Position numbers and translations under genes: made by a program
The notes under the pieces: model-generated
Told to the model about the DNA's origin: nothing
Databases searched by the model: none
The model's input: the letters and a program-made list of their open reading frames with translations, nothing else
Assembly (NCBI GenBank): GCA_963556195.1
Contig: OY744525.1
Coordinates: 20,527,843-20,591,842 of the forward strand
Direction of reading: 5' to 3'
Length of the DNA stretch: 64,000 nucleotides
Origin: Sepiola atlantica
Lineage: Eukaryota; Mollusca; Cephalopoda; Sepiida; Sepiolidae
In this document: piece after piece, positions 44,316 to 55,144 of the stretch
Layout of the letters: the number at the start of each line of letters is the position of its first letter
How positions within the stretch are numbered: position 1 is the first letter of the stretch

Positions 44316-44525
44316 GTCATTGTCCGCTAAATATTCTTTAAATGAATAAAACGAACATATCTCTTGTATATTTATTTATTTAAAATTGTAAAAATGTATT
44401 TCTTTTTAAAACAATCTGTCTTTTTACCGTAAAAATAATTGTCAGCTAAATATTCTTCAAATCAATAAAACGAATGTCACTTTTTTAAATGTATTTATTT
44501 AAAATTGTATTATTTTAATTGACGA
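44316..44525 (+). repeat. Tandem duplication, ~125-bp unit
   Basis: GCTAAATATTCTTTAAATGA ATAAAACGAA and GCTAAATATTCTTCAAATCA ATAAAACGAA, each followed by TTTATTTAAAATTGTA. Confidence 0.6.
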
Positions 44526-44699
44526 CATAATTTGATTTTGGAACAATTCATTTTAAAATGAGTAAAGTCAGAATTTTTACCTTAGCGACATCAGATTAAT
44601 CACCAATCATCCTCTTTGCTGATCAGACGATCTCATTTCTTTGAATGTGTGTCAAAGGTGATAACGTATGTACGGAGATAAAATGCTTTAGCGTATTAT

Positions 44700-45340
44700 T
44701 ATAGAGACTAGCAAGGCTCGTGGAAATTCCACAGTTGTATCCTTTGTAGCAGTTATCCCCTCCTTTCAAAACATAATTGCACTAACCGGCCGGTAGGTGT
44801 CGCTGTTCACCGTTAGGTGGCGCTGAAAGCGACCAGGAGTTATCTGCCCTTAGGAGATATATAACCAAGGGACACCGGAAAAAGGCTTCTTCTCTATTCA
44901 ATTGGCCTCGCTGAACGACGCTAAGACACCAGCGCTCCGTCAACACGTGTTCAACAACGGTAAGAGTTCTCAACTCATTTTCTTTGTATACGGTTCACAA
45001 GGACTTTCCCACGCCGGACTCATTTCTTCACATACTCTTTTCAAGAACTGTTTTCTATCGACACACATACACACACCACACACGTCATCATCCCACATAC
45101 ACACACATTCAATAAACCTTATTTGAACTACCTCCTTTTGTTTGTTAATTATTACTCTGTTTTTGCATGCGACAATTACTTGATTTTATGAACTCGCTTA
45201 TAGTCGGGAACACAACCCGATTCTAACACCTTCATATTTCTGCCACCCCATTCTGTGGGCGTCCAGAACAAACAAACACCCCACGATATTATTGTACCAC
45301 CTTTGTTCAAACTGAAACATATTTATTATCTAAGTGCTCT
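44700..45340 (+). mobile_element. LTR-like repeat (possible solo LTR)
   Basis: Begins near GTGGAAATTCCACAGTTGTA. It has a TATA-like AGATATATAACC (44854), an AATAAA (45111) and a conserved end GGGCGTCCAGAACAAACAAA ... CCACGATATTATTGTACCAC. Both the start and end segments recur inverted at 35.72-36.03 kb. No gag/pol is adjacent. LTR identity is inferred from promoter-like and poly(A)-like signals. Confidence 0.45.
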
Positions 45341-45774
45341 GTTATCAGAAAGAAGCTTAATGTTAATAGATGAATCAACGATGTTGTTCAACTAAAGAAA
45401 ATAAGATAGTTCGTGCATGTTTTCCGGCTTCCAGACTCCAGCTATGTAAAGCATATCAAAAAGATTTAATTGAATAAAGATCAAGCGGACGACCACCAAA
45501 GAGATGAATGGACCCGATAAAGGTCGATATTCGTATGACGCGCCTGACAGCTGAAATATTGCTCCAAGACCATGATAAATGGCAGAACTTTGTTCTCAAG
45601 TACATTACCTTTGACTTAATAAACAGAGAGAGAGAGAGTGATAGACGCGAGAGTGATAGAGGCCGTATAAAATAAAAGTGAGGGGAGGGTCAAACACATA
45701 CAGCGAGAGAGGGTGAGAGTAATAGACAGAAACTTAGTAAAAGATGAGTGACTTGGTAATTAAATTGAAAATTT

Positions 45775-45905
45775 GTGGCTAATAAGAAGAATTAATATGA
45801 TTTTCTTTCAAACATAACTCAATCCCAGAACTGAGTATATTTTAACATGTATTTTATGCAATTAAAATAAATAGGAAAAAAAGCCTTTGTGAAATAAACG
45901 TTGAT
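45775..45905 (-). mobile_element. Helitron family 2, 5' fragment
   Basis: AACATAACTCAATCCCAGAA and GAAATAAACGTTGATTAACT correspond to the first ~150 bp of the 59.0-59.6-kb Helitron. A LINE fragment begins immediately downstream (45931). Confidence 0.5.
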
Positions 45906-45930
45906 TAACTCATCTTTGGTATAATATCAA

Positions 45931-46340
45931 GCATGCTCCAGCCTCTGTCCCATCGTCGCAATGTTGCATCCCTGTGCTTGTTTTACAAGTACTTTAATGG
46001 AATGTGCTCCAACGAACGTGCTGCACTGGTGCCCCTTCTACGTAAATACCCTCGACCAACCCGTCAGTCAGCAAGATCCCACCTCGTCACTGTTGAGGTC
46101 CCCAAATGCCGGAGAGCTTTCTACTCTAGTAGCTTCTTTCCTCGTACTGCTTGCCTTTGGAATCCCCTTCCTGCTTTCTGTTTCCCTGACCGTAGTAACA
46201 TACAGGTATTAAAATGTAATGTGAACAAGCATCTCACTACAAAACTCCCCAATATAGGATTCCCCTAATTCACAATAGCCCCCTACGTCTCAGTGGCATT
46301 GGGCCTTGTTTGGGGTGAACTTAAGTTAAAAAAATAAAAA
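45931..46340 (+). mobile_element. LINE 3' fragment, same family
   Basis: Frame 45933-46268 gives LQPLSHRRNVASLCLFYKYF, then FYSSSFFPRTACLWNPLPAF, closely parallel to the 32.5-kb copy. The 3' UTR has GGGCCTTGTTTGGGGTGAAC and an A-rich tail. Truncated at its 5' end just where a Helitron fragment stops. Confidence 0.7.
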
Positions 46341-46889
46341 TAAAATAATAGATTTTGAAACGGCGACACAATGTGTATTATTATTATGATTAATTATGAT
46401 TAATTATTATTAACATCATCTATAGTTTTTGCTAATTGCTTTTTGCTGTTTTGTATTTCATAAGAAAATGAAAATACAAATAAGATAATGGGTGAAAGTA
46501 ATTAGTCATAATTACTACAAAATTCGGACAAAAATATAAAGATGACCCCAGAGACGGAGGAAAATGGAAAAATATTTGGACAAAAAAAAAAGAAATAATG
46601 CTAAAAATAATAAAAAATAAAATCGACAACTTGACACATCCACAATTATAATATGGATGCAAAAAAAAAAAAAGGCCAGAAAGAAAGTGACAAACTGCTC
46701 TGGTCAAAAAAAAAAAAAAAATGTCCCTTGACTTTTTCTGCTTCACTCCCAACCCCTTTTCTTTCAATAAAGCAAGTTTACAGAATGCAAGGAGTAATTC
46801 ACTTTAGTTGATTATGTTGCGCTGTAAAAAGTACTTCTTTCTCTTCACTTTTTTTTTTCATTCTTTTGATCTACTTGTTTACCTCTTTC

Positions 46890-46960
46890 TCTCTTTCTTA
46901 GTATCTTTGTAAGCACTCTCTCTTCCTATTCTCTCTATTTTCTCTTCTCCCTCATTCCCC

Positions 46961-47002
<42 letters not shown>

Positions 47003-47520
47003 TTCATATTTTCTCCTCTCACTGTAGTCTCTTTTTTATTTCTCTATTTTCTTCGCATATTTTTTGTTTTTCTCCTGGATTTTCTCTTACTCCCTCTTTT
47101 CTCACTCACTCTGCCTTTCTCTCATTCCCCCTATTATCTTTTCTATCTCTCTCTCTCTTCTCCTTTCCTTCTTTTTCATTTCTTTCTCTCTATTTCCTAC
47201 CCATATTTTCTTTTTCTCTCCTCCTAGCCCCTTTCTCTCTCTCTCTCTGTCACCGCCTCTCCCTCTTTCTTTCATTCTACGTAGTATTTTTTTGTAGCTC
47301 TCCCTCTCTCTCCTTCTTTCTTTTACCCTTTAACTCCCCCCCTCTCCCCCTCCCTCTCTCTTTCTCTCTCTCTGTCACCGCCTCTCCCTCTTTCTTCCAT
47401 TCTACTTAGTATTTTTGTAGCTCTCCCTCCTCTTCTTCTTTTTACCCTTTCACTCCCCCTCTTCCCCCTCTCTCCCCCTCCCCCCCTCTCTCTCTCTCTC
47501 TCATTCTGTCTCTCCTTCCA
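46890..47520 (+). repeat. Polypyrimidine (CT-rich) tract
   Basis: Over 600 bp almost free of purines, with (CT)n runs and a near-duplicated block (CTCTCTCTGTCACCGCCTCT at ~47241 and ~47368). The Ser/Leu-rich open frame here is composition only. Confidence 0.85.
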
Positions 47521-48295
47521 AAAACTGTTTCATGAATGAATCCAGCAAAAAAACTCAAAAGACCCAGGTCAAAACAAAAGAGATCCATGGAGCGCTTAGG
47601 ATACAAAACACGCGCTTCATTACTTTACGTTTGTAGAAAAACATGGCCGCCAAAGCTTCTTCTTCTTCTTCATCATGATGATTATTAAGAGTCACAGAAG
47701 AGTGTGTGTGTGGGGGGGGGGGTGAAGGTGAACAGAGAGAGATGGAGGGTGAAAAGGTCTTGCCTTTAATGTGATTATGAATCCTTGACATTACAGGTCA
47801 CAGCGAAATAGATGATCTATCATTATCAGATAGAACATTTTGTTTTTAAATATGAACAACTGAAGGGCATAGAACGGTCTGTGGTCGGGTTTGAGAATTC
47901 AATAGAATAGGTCACAGAGTCACAGAGAAATGGATGCGTTGCCTTATCATTACTGAATGGTTGGTTTTCTCGATATTCATTTCACAAAATCCACCACTTT
48001 CTCTATCATCTGGTTCAGAAAAATAAACAACCTATCATCATCATCGGTGGATAGAGAATTTATGGAAATAAGATACACAACAGTTTGGATATGAACGATG
48101 ATCGCAGTTGAAACAGTGAGATCATAGCAGAAGTCTTTGTCTTTCTTGTGCTTAGAATCCATTCGAAAATAGAATGATTACAAAGCAAGATTCTGCAATG
48201 TTATCTACTTCTCAATGATGTTTTTATTTATTTATTTTTTAAAATTAATTTATCTGTTCTATTTTATATAAAGCTAATGTTGTTGCTGCATCATT

Positions 48296-48785
48296 TGTAT
48301 TATTCAGAGTACTGTTTTCATCTTTCACAACGTTTCGGCCGATGTAACCTTCTTTAGGTGCGTCTTGTTGAACTCTGGAATCTTTATGAAATTTCGAACT
48401 GAACCCTTTATTTAATCAACACGCGGATAGCTTGCTCTCATTCCGTCATCCATGACCGGGTAGAAGTCTTGAGTAATTCTTAATTATATTCTTAGTATCG
48501 ACTGTACTGAGGATTGAACCTTCAACCTCCTGAAGACTGTCACTTAGCATTAATTATTACTTAGAACTTTATCCATTGCGACACAAGCTACCTCCGTGGA
48601 TTAAAAAAAAGGGTTCCATTCAAAATTCCGTACAGATTTCTGAGTTCGAGAAGACGCACCTGAAGAAGGTCGAAGGTTACATCAGCTGAAACGTTCTGAG
48701 GATAACATCCAAGATGAGAACAGTAGTCCGTATAATCCAAATCATACAAATTATCAATCCTCATCTCAAAACTTCCAAAAAAATG
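48296..48785 (-). mobile_element. Foldback element with tRNA-like core in reverse orientation, copy 6
   Basis: Arms are in the usual arrangement (CACAACGTTTCGGCCGATGT on the left, CACCTGAAGAAGGTCGAAGG then ATCAGCTGAAACGTTCTGAG on the right). The tRNA-like core between them reads on the minus strand (plus-strand AGGATTGAACCTTCAACCTC, then TTTATCCATTGCGACACAAG). Because the arms are mirror images, core flipping would leave them unchanged. Confidence 0.7.
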
Positions 48786-49052
48786 TTATTACTGATACCA
48801 AATGTTATTACTTGATACCAAATATCACAGAAAATAAATTCCTTATAGATAAAGTTTATATATATATATATATAGTTATCGCCCCTTTCGACAAGGATTG
48901 CGCCTCTAAGAGAATTACTAATAAGCTCTCAATCTATGCGTAATGCGAAGTTCCGACCTCTGCTGTTAAACACTATATGACTAAGCTTACTGTATATGTC
49001 CGCCGATTCGACATTATGTAGAATTTAAATTCTTTCCTTTCCCATGTTAATT

Positions 49053-49140
49053 AATGGTGGCCTAGGGGTTGAATACCAGGTTGCAGTGTTAAAGGTGATT
49101 TTACTACTGGGTTCGATTCCCCTTCGACTGTCGGTAATTA
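49053..49140 (+). repeat. tRNA-like sequence
   Basis: GGTGGCCTAGGGGTTGAATA gives an A-box-like head and ACTGGGTTCGATTCCCC a strong B box and T-arm. The middle does not fold into a clear anticodon arm. Probably a SINE head or decayed tRNA copy. Confidence 0.45.
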
Positions 49141-49193
49141 TCATCTCCTACACTGAAGATTGCATAAAAATAATAAATATTTATATAAAAAAT

Positions 49194-49237
<44 letters not shown>

Positions 49238-49241
<4 letters not shown>

Positions 49242-49795
49242 TTGATGTTACCAAAACATTTATTCGTTATAGATCCATCAAAAGAAAGATGTTTTTCCAT
49301 TGGTGTATATTTATTTTATATGCATGAAAAAAAAACGATCCCTACGTGCGTTTCATTACTAGAGCAAAAGAAATTTAAACAAACAATTTGGCTTTATTCC
49401 TATGCTCCGCAATTCTTCGGGGGGGGGGGGGGACTAGACAAAAAGAAGTGGACAAAAAAACAAGAAAAAGAAAAAAATCACTTCTAGGTCGAAGATGGTA
49501 AAACAGTTCATAAGATACACCAGTTGAAAATAGTCATTCGTTCATACCCAACGTTGTCGATGGATTCAATTAAAGGACAAGGGTGTATGGAAAATAAAAA
49601 GTTTTATTCCACTTAAACATAATTTCATTAATCTGCTCCACTAGAAAAAAAAAAGTGGGTTGCCACAGTTGGCGTATGGAGTTGTTTTTTTTTGTTTTTT
49701 CATGCATATAAATAAATATACACCAACGGAAAAAACAACTTTGTTTTGATGGATCTATAGCGAATAAATGTTTTGGTACCATCAATCAACATATA
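49238..49795. mobile_element. Inverted-repeat element, ~105-bp arms
   Basis: ACCAAAACATTTATTCGTTA and GGTGTATATTTATTTTATAT on the left are matched by TAGCGAATAAATGTTTTGGT and ATAAATAAATATACACCAAC inverted on the right. The spacer contains a G-run (about 49419-49432). The left end abuts an AT microsatellite. Confidence 0.6.
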
Positions 49796-49898
49796 TACAT
49801 GCTCTGAATCCTGTTACCGGGGCTCATTGAGCTTACAATAATTGGCATCGTTCCAGAATTTATAGAGAGTATGCAACTCTTTGTAAAAAAACAAAATA

Positions 49899-49943
<45 letters not shown>

Positions 49944-49945
49944 AT

Positions 49946-50150
49946 TTATTTATTTCATGTATCCACATAAAATGTTATAAAGAGATATAATTTTTTATGT
50001 ATCAATTTTCAGTATTTACTAAAACAGTGCTCGATACGTGAGTAGAGCTAGGTAGTAAGCCTGACGATTCCCTCCGGGGATGAAACGCGGAAGCCTCTGT
50101 GTAGCTTAATTGTCATAAATATATTTTCATAACTTACTATATATATATAT
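49946..50150. repeat. Penelope-type terminal repeat, solo
   Basis: ATGTATCCACATAAAATGTT, CAGTGCTCGATACGTGAGTA and GAGCTAGGTAGTAAGC are shared with 30.1 kb and (reversed) 40.9-41.05 kb. It then carries the CTGACGA...GAAAC block and AGCCTCTGTGTAGCTTAATT. AT microsatellite upstream. Confidence 0.6.
50061..50086 (+). ncRNA. Hammerhead-like core in a Penelope-type terminal repeat
   Basis: CTGACGA (50061-50067), TTCCCTCCGGGGAT (stem TCCC/GGGA), GAAAC (50082-50086), then GCGG. Hammerhead ribozymes are known from Penelope-like element terminal repeats. The rest of the fold was not resolved by eye. Confidence 0.5.
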
Positions 50151-50504
50151 TTAACTTAGAAAAGGTTGATGTTGACTTGGAGAAAACATATTACAATATG
50201 AATAAGGAAAAATAATATATATATTATATGTAAGTTTCCTGATATATTATGTGTCCCAAGTTAGAAATGCTTCATTGCAAATGAAAAATGGTTAGGCATA
50301 AAAGGTGCGTTCTGATGTAAAAGTGTTGCATAACTGCATTTCAAAGTGCAATAAATGGAATTCTGATGCATAAGCACATAATGCGTTATTAGTTGAGAGA
50401 AGATTCAAAGAGAAATGCAATTTTATCTCGCGATAAAAGTCTGATGGATATAAACTGATACTAATTTTATTCAGCCGGAAATCTGATTTGCAAGGTGACA
50501 AATG

Positions 50505-50765
50505 TATCTCAACTTCAGTTGGGCCCCTCCTGTCTCCAGAGACAAAGGATACCCCCTGAAAAGATGCTGGCATGAGACGAGTTAATAATGAAGCAAGGGT
50601 TGCACAATTACTAACTGCACTTCTCCTGACCCTGACATTGCTTAAGTCCAGTGGCAAGGAGAAATCCAAGATGACCAGAAGTAATGCTGGGGTAAGCAGA
50701 GTTTTCTTTCTCCTAGATCAGTTGCTCTACCAAGACTTATAACATGAAGTCAGATTTTCCCTCCT
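50505..50765 (-). mobile_element. 5S-SINE body fragment
   Basis: Shares a long stretch with 14640-14815, for example plus-strand CAGAAGTAATGCTGGGGTAA against CAGAAAGCAATGCTGGGATA, plus GGATACCCCCTGAAAAGATG. No 5S head is present at this copy. It is assigned to the family only by body similarity. Confidence 0.5.
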
Positions 50766-52330
50766 ACATAGCTTTGGTAACAGAAGTCACATACATGAAT
50801 CTTTTCAGTTAAAGATTTCTATCGCATATTGGTCTATGTTGTTGGAAAATAAAATTTTAGCTTGACTCGCTTTCTTCGATTTTAATATTTAGTCCTGCTC
50901 TATATTATTTTTAATTTGGTTATACATGCAGGAAGTCGGGGGAGTTTTCACTCTCCCAGTAAGATCTACTACTACTGCCACCTGCGTAGACGACTTTCTT
51001 GTGATAAATAAATTCAGGCAATGTACCTGCAATAAATTTCGAATCTCAATATATCATCATCCGAGAAATTCAAAAGACTTTGACAAGCTTTTAAAAGGCA
51101 AACAGTCTTTAAGTCAAATAACACTATTTTTGTTTTGCTTCTACAGCATAGTTGAAGCTCTCTGTTTCCATAGAATTACTAATGTTTGTAAGCATTTCCA
51201 AGGGCCAAATCTCTCTCGGTTTCTCTCTCGCTTGCTTTCCCTTTTTCAAGACACCTTGCTCCCTGAGAATCTGCCAACTGGCAATCTGAGGCAGATCCTG
51301 ATTGCAAGAAGATTCCAATCTTGCGCTGTGATTATGTGGGAAGCCTTACAGGGGGTAACACGCAATTAGTCAAGTCCTGCATGACAGTTAAAGCTTGTAG
51401 CTCCAATTGTCTTATTGGCCCATATCTTTTGACTCGATCAATATTTAATATTGAAGAATTCACATGGGGGGGGGGGAAGCAAGGGATACCTCGCCTTTTA
51501 TCATGCATGTTACACTTCTCCCGGTTATTGCGCTTATCTTTTACTGCAGTACCGGTGCTAGGGGGCTCATAGACCCCCTCCTATCTAAGATGCAGCCCCA
51601 CCCACCCCCCATGGGAAACTACTAAACATTCCACCTTTTTTAATCACCCAAAAAATCAAAGAATTCTCCAATTTTAATATTTTCAGCATGTATTTCATAA
51701 GGAATAGACTATTTTCGTATAAAATTTTAGAGGAAATATTTTCAACTCACTTACCCCCGCCCCCCCCCCCCTCTCCCCTCCCGCTCTCATGTGAACAAGT
51801 TGCTTAACTAGTAAAGAAATAAAAAATATTTTACACATCATTTCTTTCTTCCATTTAATAGTTTTGTTTAAAATCAAATCGAATCATCGCAATACAAACA
51901 AAATTGAAAATATGCTCCAAAAATATATTTCTTTAAATGTTATGAACCGTTAAAAGCGTCTTTATATAATATTTCCAAATCATTTTACGGGAGTTAAACA
52001 TAAAACTCAGTCGGCCTCCAGAGCATTACTGAAATCATCCCTTCAGGGGCTCGCAGCAGGATTGTGCCCCCCTTCGGTCGGGGAGGGTGTAATTTAACAC
52101 TTATTGACACTATCAAAATTAATAGCATTTTTGTTTCTTGGCCTTTTATTTTCTGTTTTTGTTGTATTTTTTGTTGAAAATAAAAAATGTTAAATGCTTG
52201 TCTCACTTATCCCCGACCCCCCCTCCCCTACATCCCGGGCGCTATGCCTAAGGTCTGGTGAGTTCCCAAGGTTTGTAAAATCTCCATCTGTAGATAAAGA
52301 TGGAGGTTGTCCGAGGGAATTCACCGGCCT
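50765..52330. other. No gene recognised
   Basis: Frames at 50926-51369 and 51321-51572 lack recognisable domains. G- and C-runs at 51467-51477 and 51757-51772. Possibly old repeats. Confidence 0.45.
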
Positions 52331-52336
52331 AAATAA

Positions 52337-52660
52337 CTTCTTGGCCTTTTGGCTAAGATCAAAGTGTAGTATCTGTTCCGATGGATACTGCACCCCATAC
52401 TGGTGTTGTCTTGGCCTTTGGGTCTTATGGGTCTGTCCTGTGTAGTTCTGGGAAGTCCACCTTCCCAGGCTTTGCCTCCCCTCTTTGGGAAGGAGTAAGT
52501 TTATTGCTTACTGTCTGAGGCGCCTCTACCGGGGAATGCCGACGGGGCTGACCAGGCAATTTTTAAACCCCACTTTCCCGACCCGACCTTGGGTCACATC
52601 TTACTTGTGAGAGTAAGATAAAAAATGGCCTTGTGCCTAACTCCTGGAGAGGAGTAAATC
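52337..52660 (+). mobile_element. U2 snRNA-headed SINE, copy 5
   Basis: The best-preserved head: CTTCTTGGCCTTTTGGCTAA, then GATCAAAGTGTAGTATCTGT. The extra head-to-body segment is present (CTGGTGTTGTCTTGGCC), followed by the family body. About 50 bases of the body (the part with AGAGTGCTCACCTCTCG in other copies) are deleted. Ends CTGGAGAGGAGTAAAT. Confidence 0.85.
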
Positions 52661-53149
52661 AATACTATACATGCTGTTATTATGAGTGTATCCGTAGCTT
52701 CAAAAATGACATCATATCTTTTGTGACTTTTAAGAAAATTAACATCAGTGATAATCTTTAAGATTCATTTTTGGATATAAAAATATGCATGGTGTGGTTC
52801 TATTGATAACACCATTTACATAAATAGACATGAAAAAAAAAGTGTATAACTTAATAACATGCATCCATTCATATATGAAATGACTATTTATAACAAAAAA
52901 CGTATTGATAGAATTCGCTGACGATTGGATTATCTTAATATTTTTTTCGTGCATACATTTGACGGTAATAAAATGCCTTCATTGTCTGTTAAATTAATTA
53001 GAAATTTAAGGTAAGGCAAAACCCAACATAACGTAAATTTAATTAAATCAGTAAATAAAAAGATAACACTACAAATTAAGTTCTAATTAGGTAAATTGCT
53101 TTACAAACACGAGAATTTATTATTATACTAAATGTGAGTTAATCAGCGT

Positions 53150-53815
53150 TTGTTTCTCACACGCTTTTTTTTCTTTAGTTCTGGGATTGAGTTATGTTTG
53201 AAAAAAGAATCAAAGTTTGTTTATCTCGGGCTTTTTTCCCTATATATTTTAATCATACAAAATACATGCTAAAATATTCCTTATTTCTGGGATTGAGTTA
53301 AGTTTAAAAAAGAATCCATTTTAATTCTTCTAATTAGCCATAATTTATAATTAACTGAACAAGTCACCGGTGTCTCACTTAGCTATCTATATGTATCTAT
53401 GTATTTCTTTCGTCCTCTTTCACTCTATGTTGATTCAACCACTCTTTAGCATTTATTTTATGTCTCTGTTAGCATTTAGATAAGATGAATTTCTTTTTCA
53501 AGTAATTTACACAAGTGTGCCTGTACACACCACCAAAACGTATGTAAATTAGATGGCAAAATAACAAGTCTCTTTACTTCTATATAAGAATAATAAAAAT
53601 GAATAATACTTCTATGTAAGAACTGTCATGAATAATTATACTTGTATAATAATAATAATATAGAAATAAAGAGACTTATTATTTTTAGTTATCCCAAAAT
53701 AATGTCTTAACAGATATTTCACAATTTATGATTTTTTTAATGAAATCAAATTAGAATGTGGTAGTAGTAGTGGTTGTGACCCAACGGGTCACGTGTACGT
53801 CAAATATTTTATATT
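53150..53815 (+). mobile_element. Helitron family 2, second copy, 3' CTAG lost
   Basis: Plus-strand interior (TTCTGGGATTGAGTTATGTT, GGTGTCTCACTTAGCTATC, GTAAATTAGATGGCAAAATA) matches the reverse complement of 59.2-59.5 kb. The terminal hairpin GTGACCCAACGGGTCAC is kept at 53778-53794, but the CTAG end is replaced by GTCAAA. Part of the 5' region appears duplicated (CTGGGATTGAGTTA occurs twice). Confidence 0.55.
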
Positions 53816-53969
53816 ATCCGACAAGTGCAAAAGAAACTCAGACAAAACTGAATTTTCAACTTAAGAATGAAGAAGAAGAAAATAAAAAAATCTTGTTTTT
53901 CTCATTTTCTTTCATATTTCATTACTAACAACTTTTATTTTATTTCTCTGTATTTTGGGGATGAAGAAT

Positions 53970-54238
53970 GTTGGTAAATTAGTCGTTTCCCAGCCAAAGT
54001 GGAAGACAATGAATCGGCTTCTTTTTCTGATTTTTTCCTACATCACAAATGAGTAAGTAAACCCAAATAAATTGGTTTGGACTAATTTCCCAGCTGTATT
54101 TCCTTTAAAGTAATTTAAGGTAAATTTGAAATTAGTCTCAAACAGTTTATTTGGGTTTACTTACTCATTTGTGAGGTCGGAAAAAAAAACAGTCGATTCA
54201 TTGTCCACCAATTTTGGCTGGGAAACGACTAATTTACC
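53970..54238. mobile_element. Large hairpin, ~110-130-bp arms
   Basis: GGTAAATTAGTCGTTTCCCA at 53973 is complemented by TGGGAAACGACTAATTTACC ending at 54238. In the middle ACAAATGAGTAAGTAAACCC pairs with GGGTTTACTTACTCATTTGT. The loop is small (~40 bp of weaker pairing). No coding frame. Confidence 0.65.
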
Positions 54239-54303
54239 GGAATTTTCATTATTATTTACAGTTCTCAGACTGGTCTCCTCATCTTTCTTATTATTATTAC
54301 TAC

Positions 54304-54336
54304 GTTTCGTTCGCTTTGCTCTCTGGCCTTCTTCAG
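54304..54336 (-). ncRNA. Hammerhead-like core motif
   Basis: On the minus strand CTGAAGA, AGGCCAGAGAGCAAAGCGAAC, GAAACGTAGT followed by TAATAATAA. The same ending (GAAACGTAGT) is at 14.22 kb. Stem II pairing is weak in this copy. Confidence 0.3.
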
Positions 54337-55027
54337 GTCACATGATGGCTTCTTATTTCTACACAAGACATTTGAAGAAGAGTAACACGGTTGAAACATT
54401 TTTTTTTATTTTTGAATACATAACGGTTATAGAAGGTAAAAACAATGCGATATTATTTTCTTCATTTTTTATTTTGAAACTTTAAATTTTTCGGAGATTA
54501 TAACGCCCCCTTTCGGAATATTAAAGACATTTCTAACTTTTTTCTTCTTCTGTCTTTTAAGTAGCATTTTTATTCACTTTCAATGGACTAACAAGTCACT
54601 GAAATCTTTATTTATAACTATATCTGAAAGTTTTTTCAAAGCAACAAATATCCGACATAAAGTGTAGATATGGATAGAAATAAGGTAAAAAGCAAAGAAC
54701 AAACTAAATAGAGCAGGAAAAATAAGTCATATTTCTTTTGATTCAATATTTCGTTTCAGTTATGAAACTTTATCAAAAATAGCACTTATTGAACAGAGTC
54801 AGATTAATTATACAAAAAGTTAGAAATGGTGGTGGGTTACACGGGTCGACACAGTAAAGGAATGTGTAGTAGGTATATTTAATTTATACCAAAATCTTAA
54901 AAATTGTGACACTTTTTTTCTTCTTCACAAAACTATTATTATCATGATTTTAAATATTAACATATTTGATATTTTAAAATATTCAATTTCGAAAGGTTAA
55001 ACTGTAAGAATCTTTCTTTATAGCTAA

Positions 55028-55060
55028 CTAGTTGTACCTACCCGGCGTTGCCCGGTTGTG
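55028..55060 (-). mobile_element. Helitron family 1, 3' terminus with intact hairpin
   Basis: The minus strand reads AACCGGGCAACGCCGGGTAG, then GTACAA and CTAG|T. The best-preserved hairpin of the family in the window (stem CCCGG/CCGGG). A 5' end on the high-coordinate side was not identified. Confidence 0.5.
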
Positions 55061-55144
55061 TATTAACTTGCAACCTATTTTCCTTCTCTTTTTTTGAAAA
55101 ATGACAGTTTTTTTTTTTCAAAATATGTTTTTTGTTCCAATCTA

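Noticed and set aside
47064..47297. Ser/Leu/Phe-rich frame resembling a membrane protein
   Set aside because: It lies wholly in the polypyrimidine tract; hydrophobicity is a composition effect.
51600..51780. G-quadruplex-like C-runs
   Set aside because: Scattered mononucleotide runs are common across the window and nothing links them to a function.
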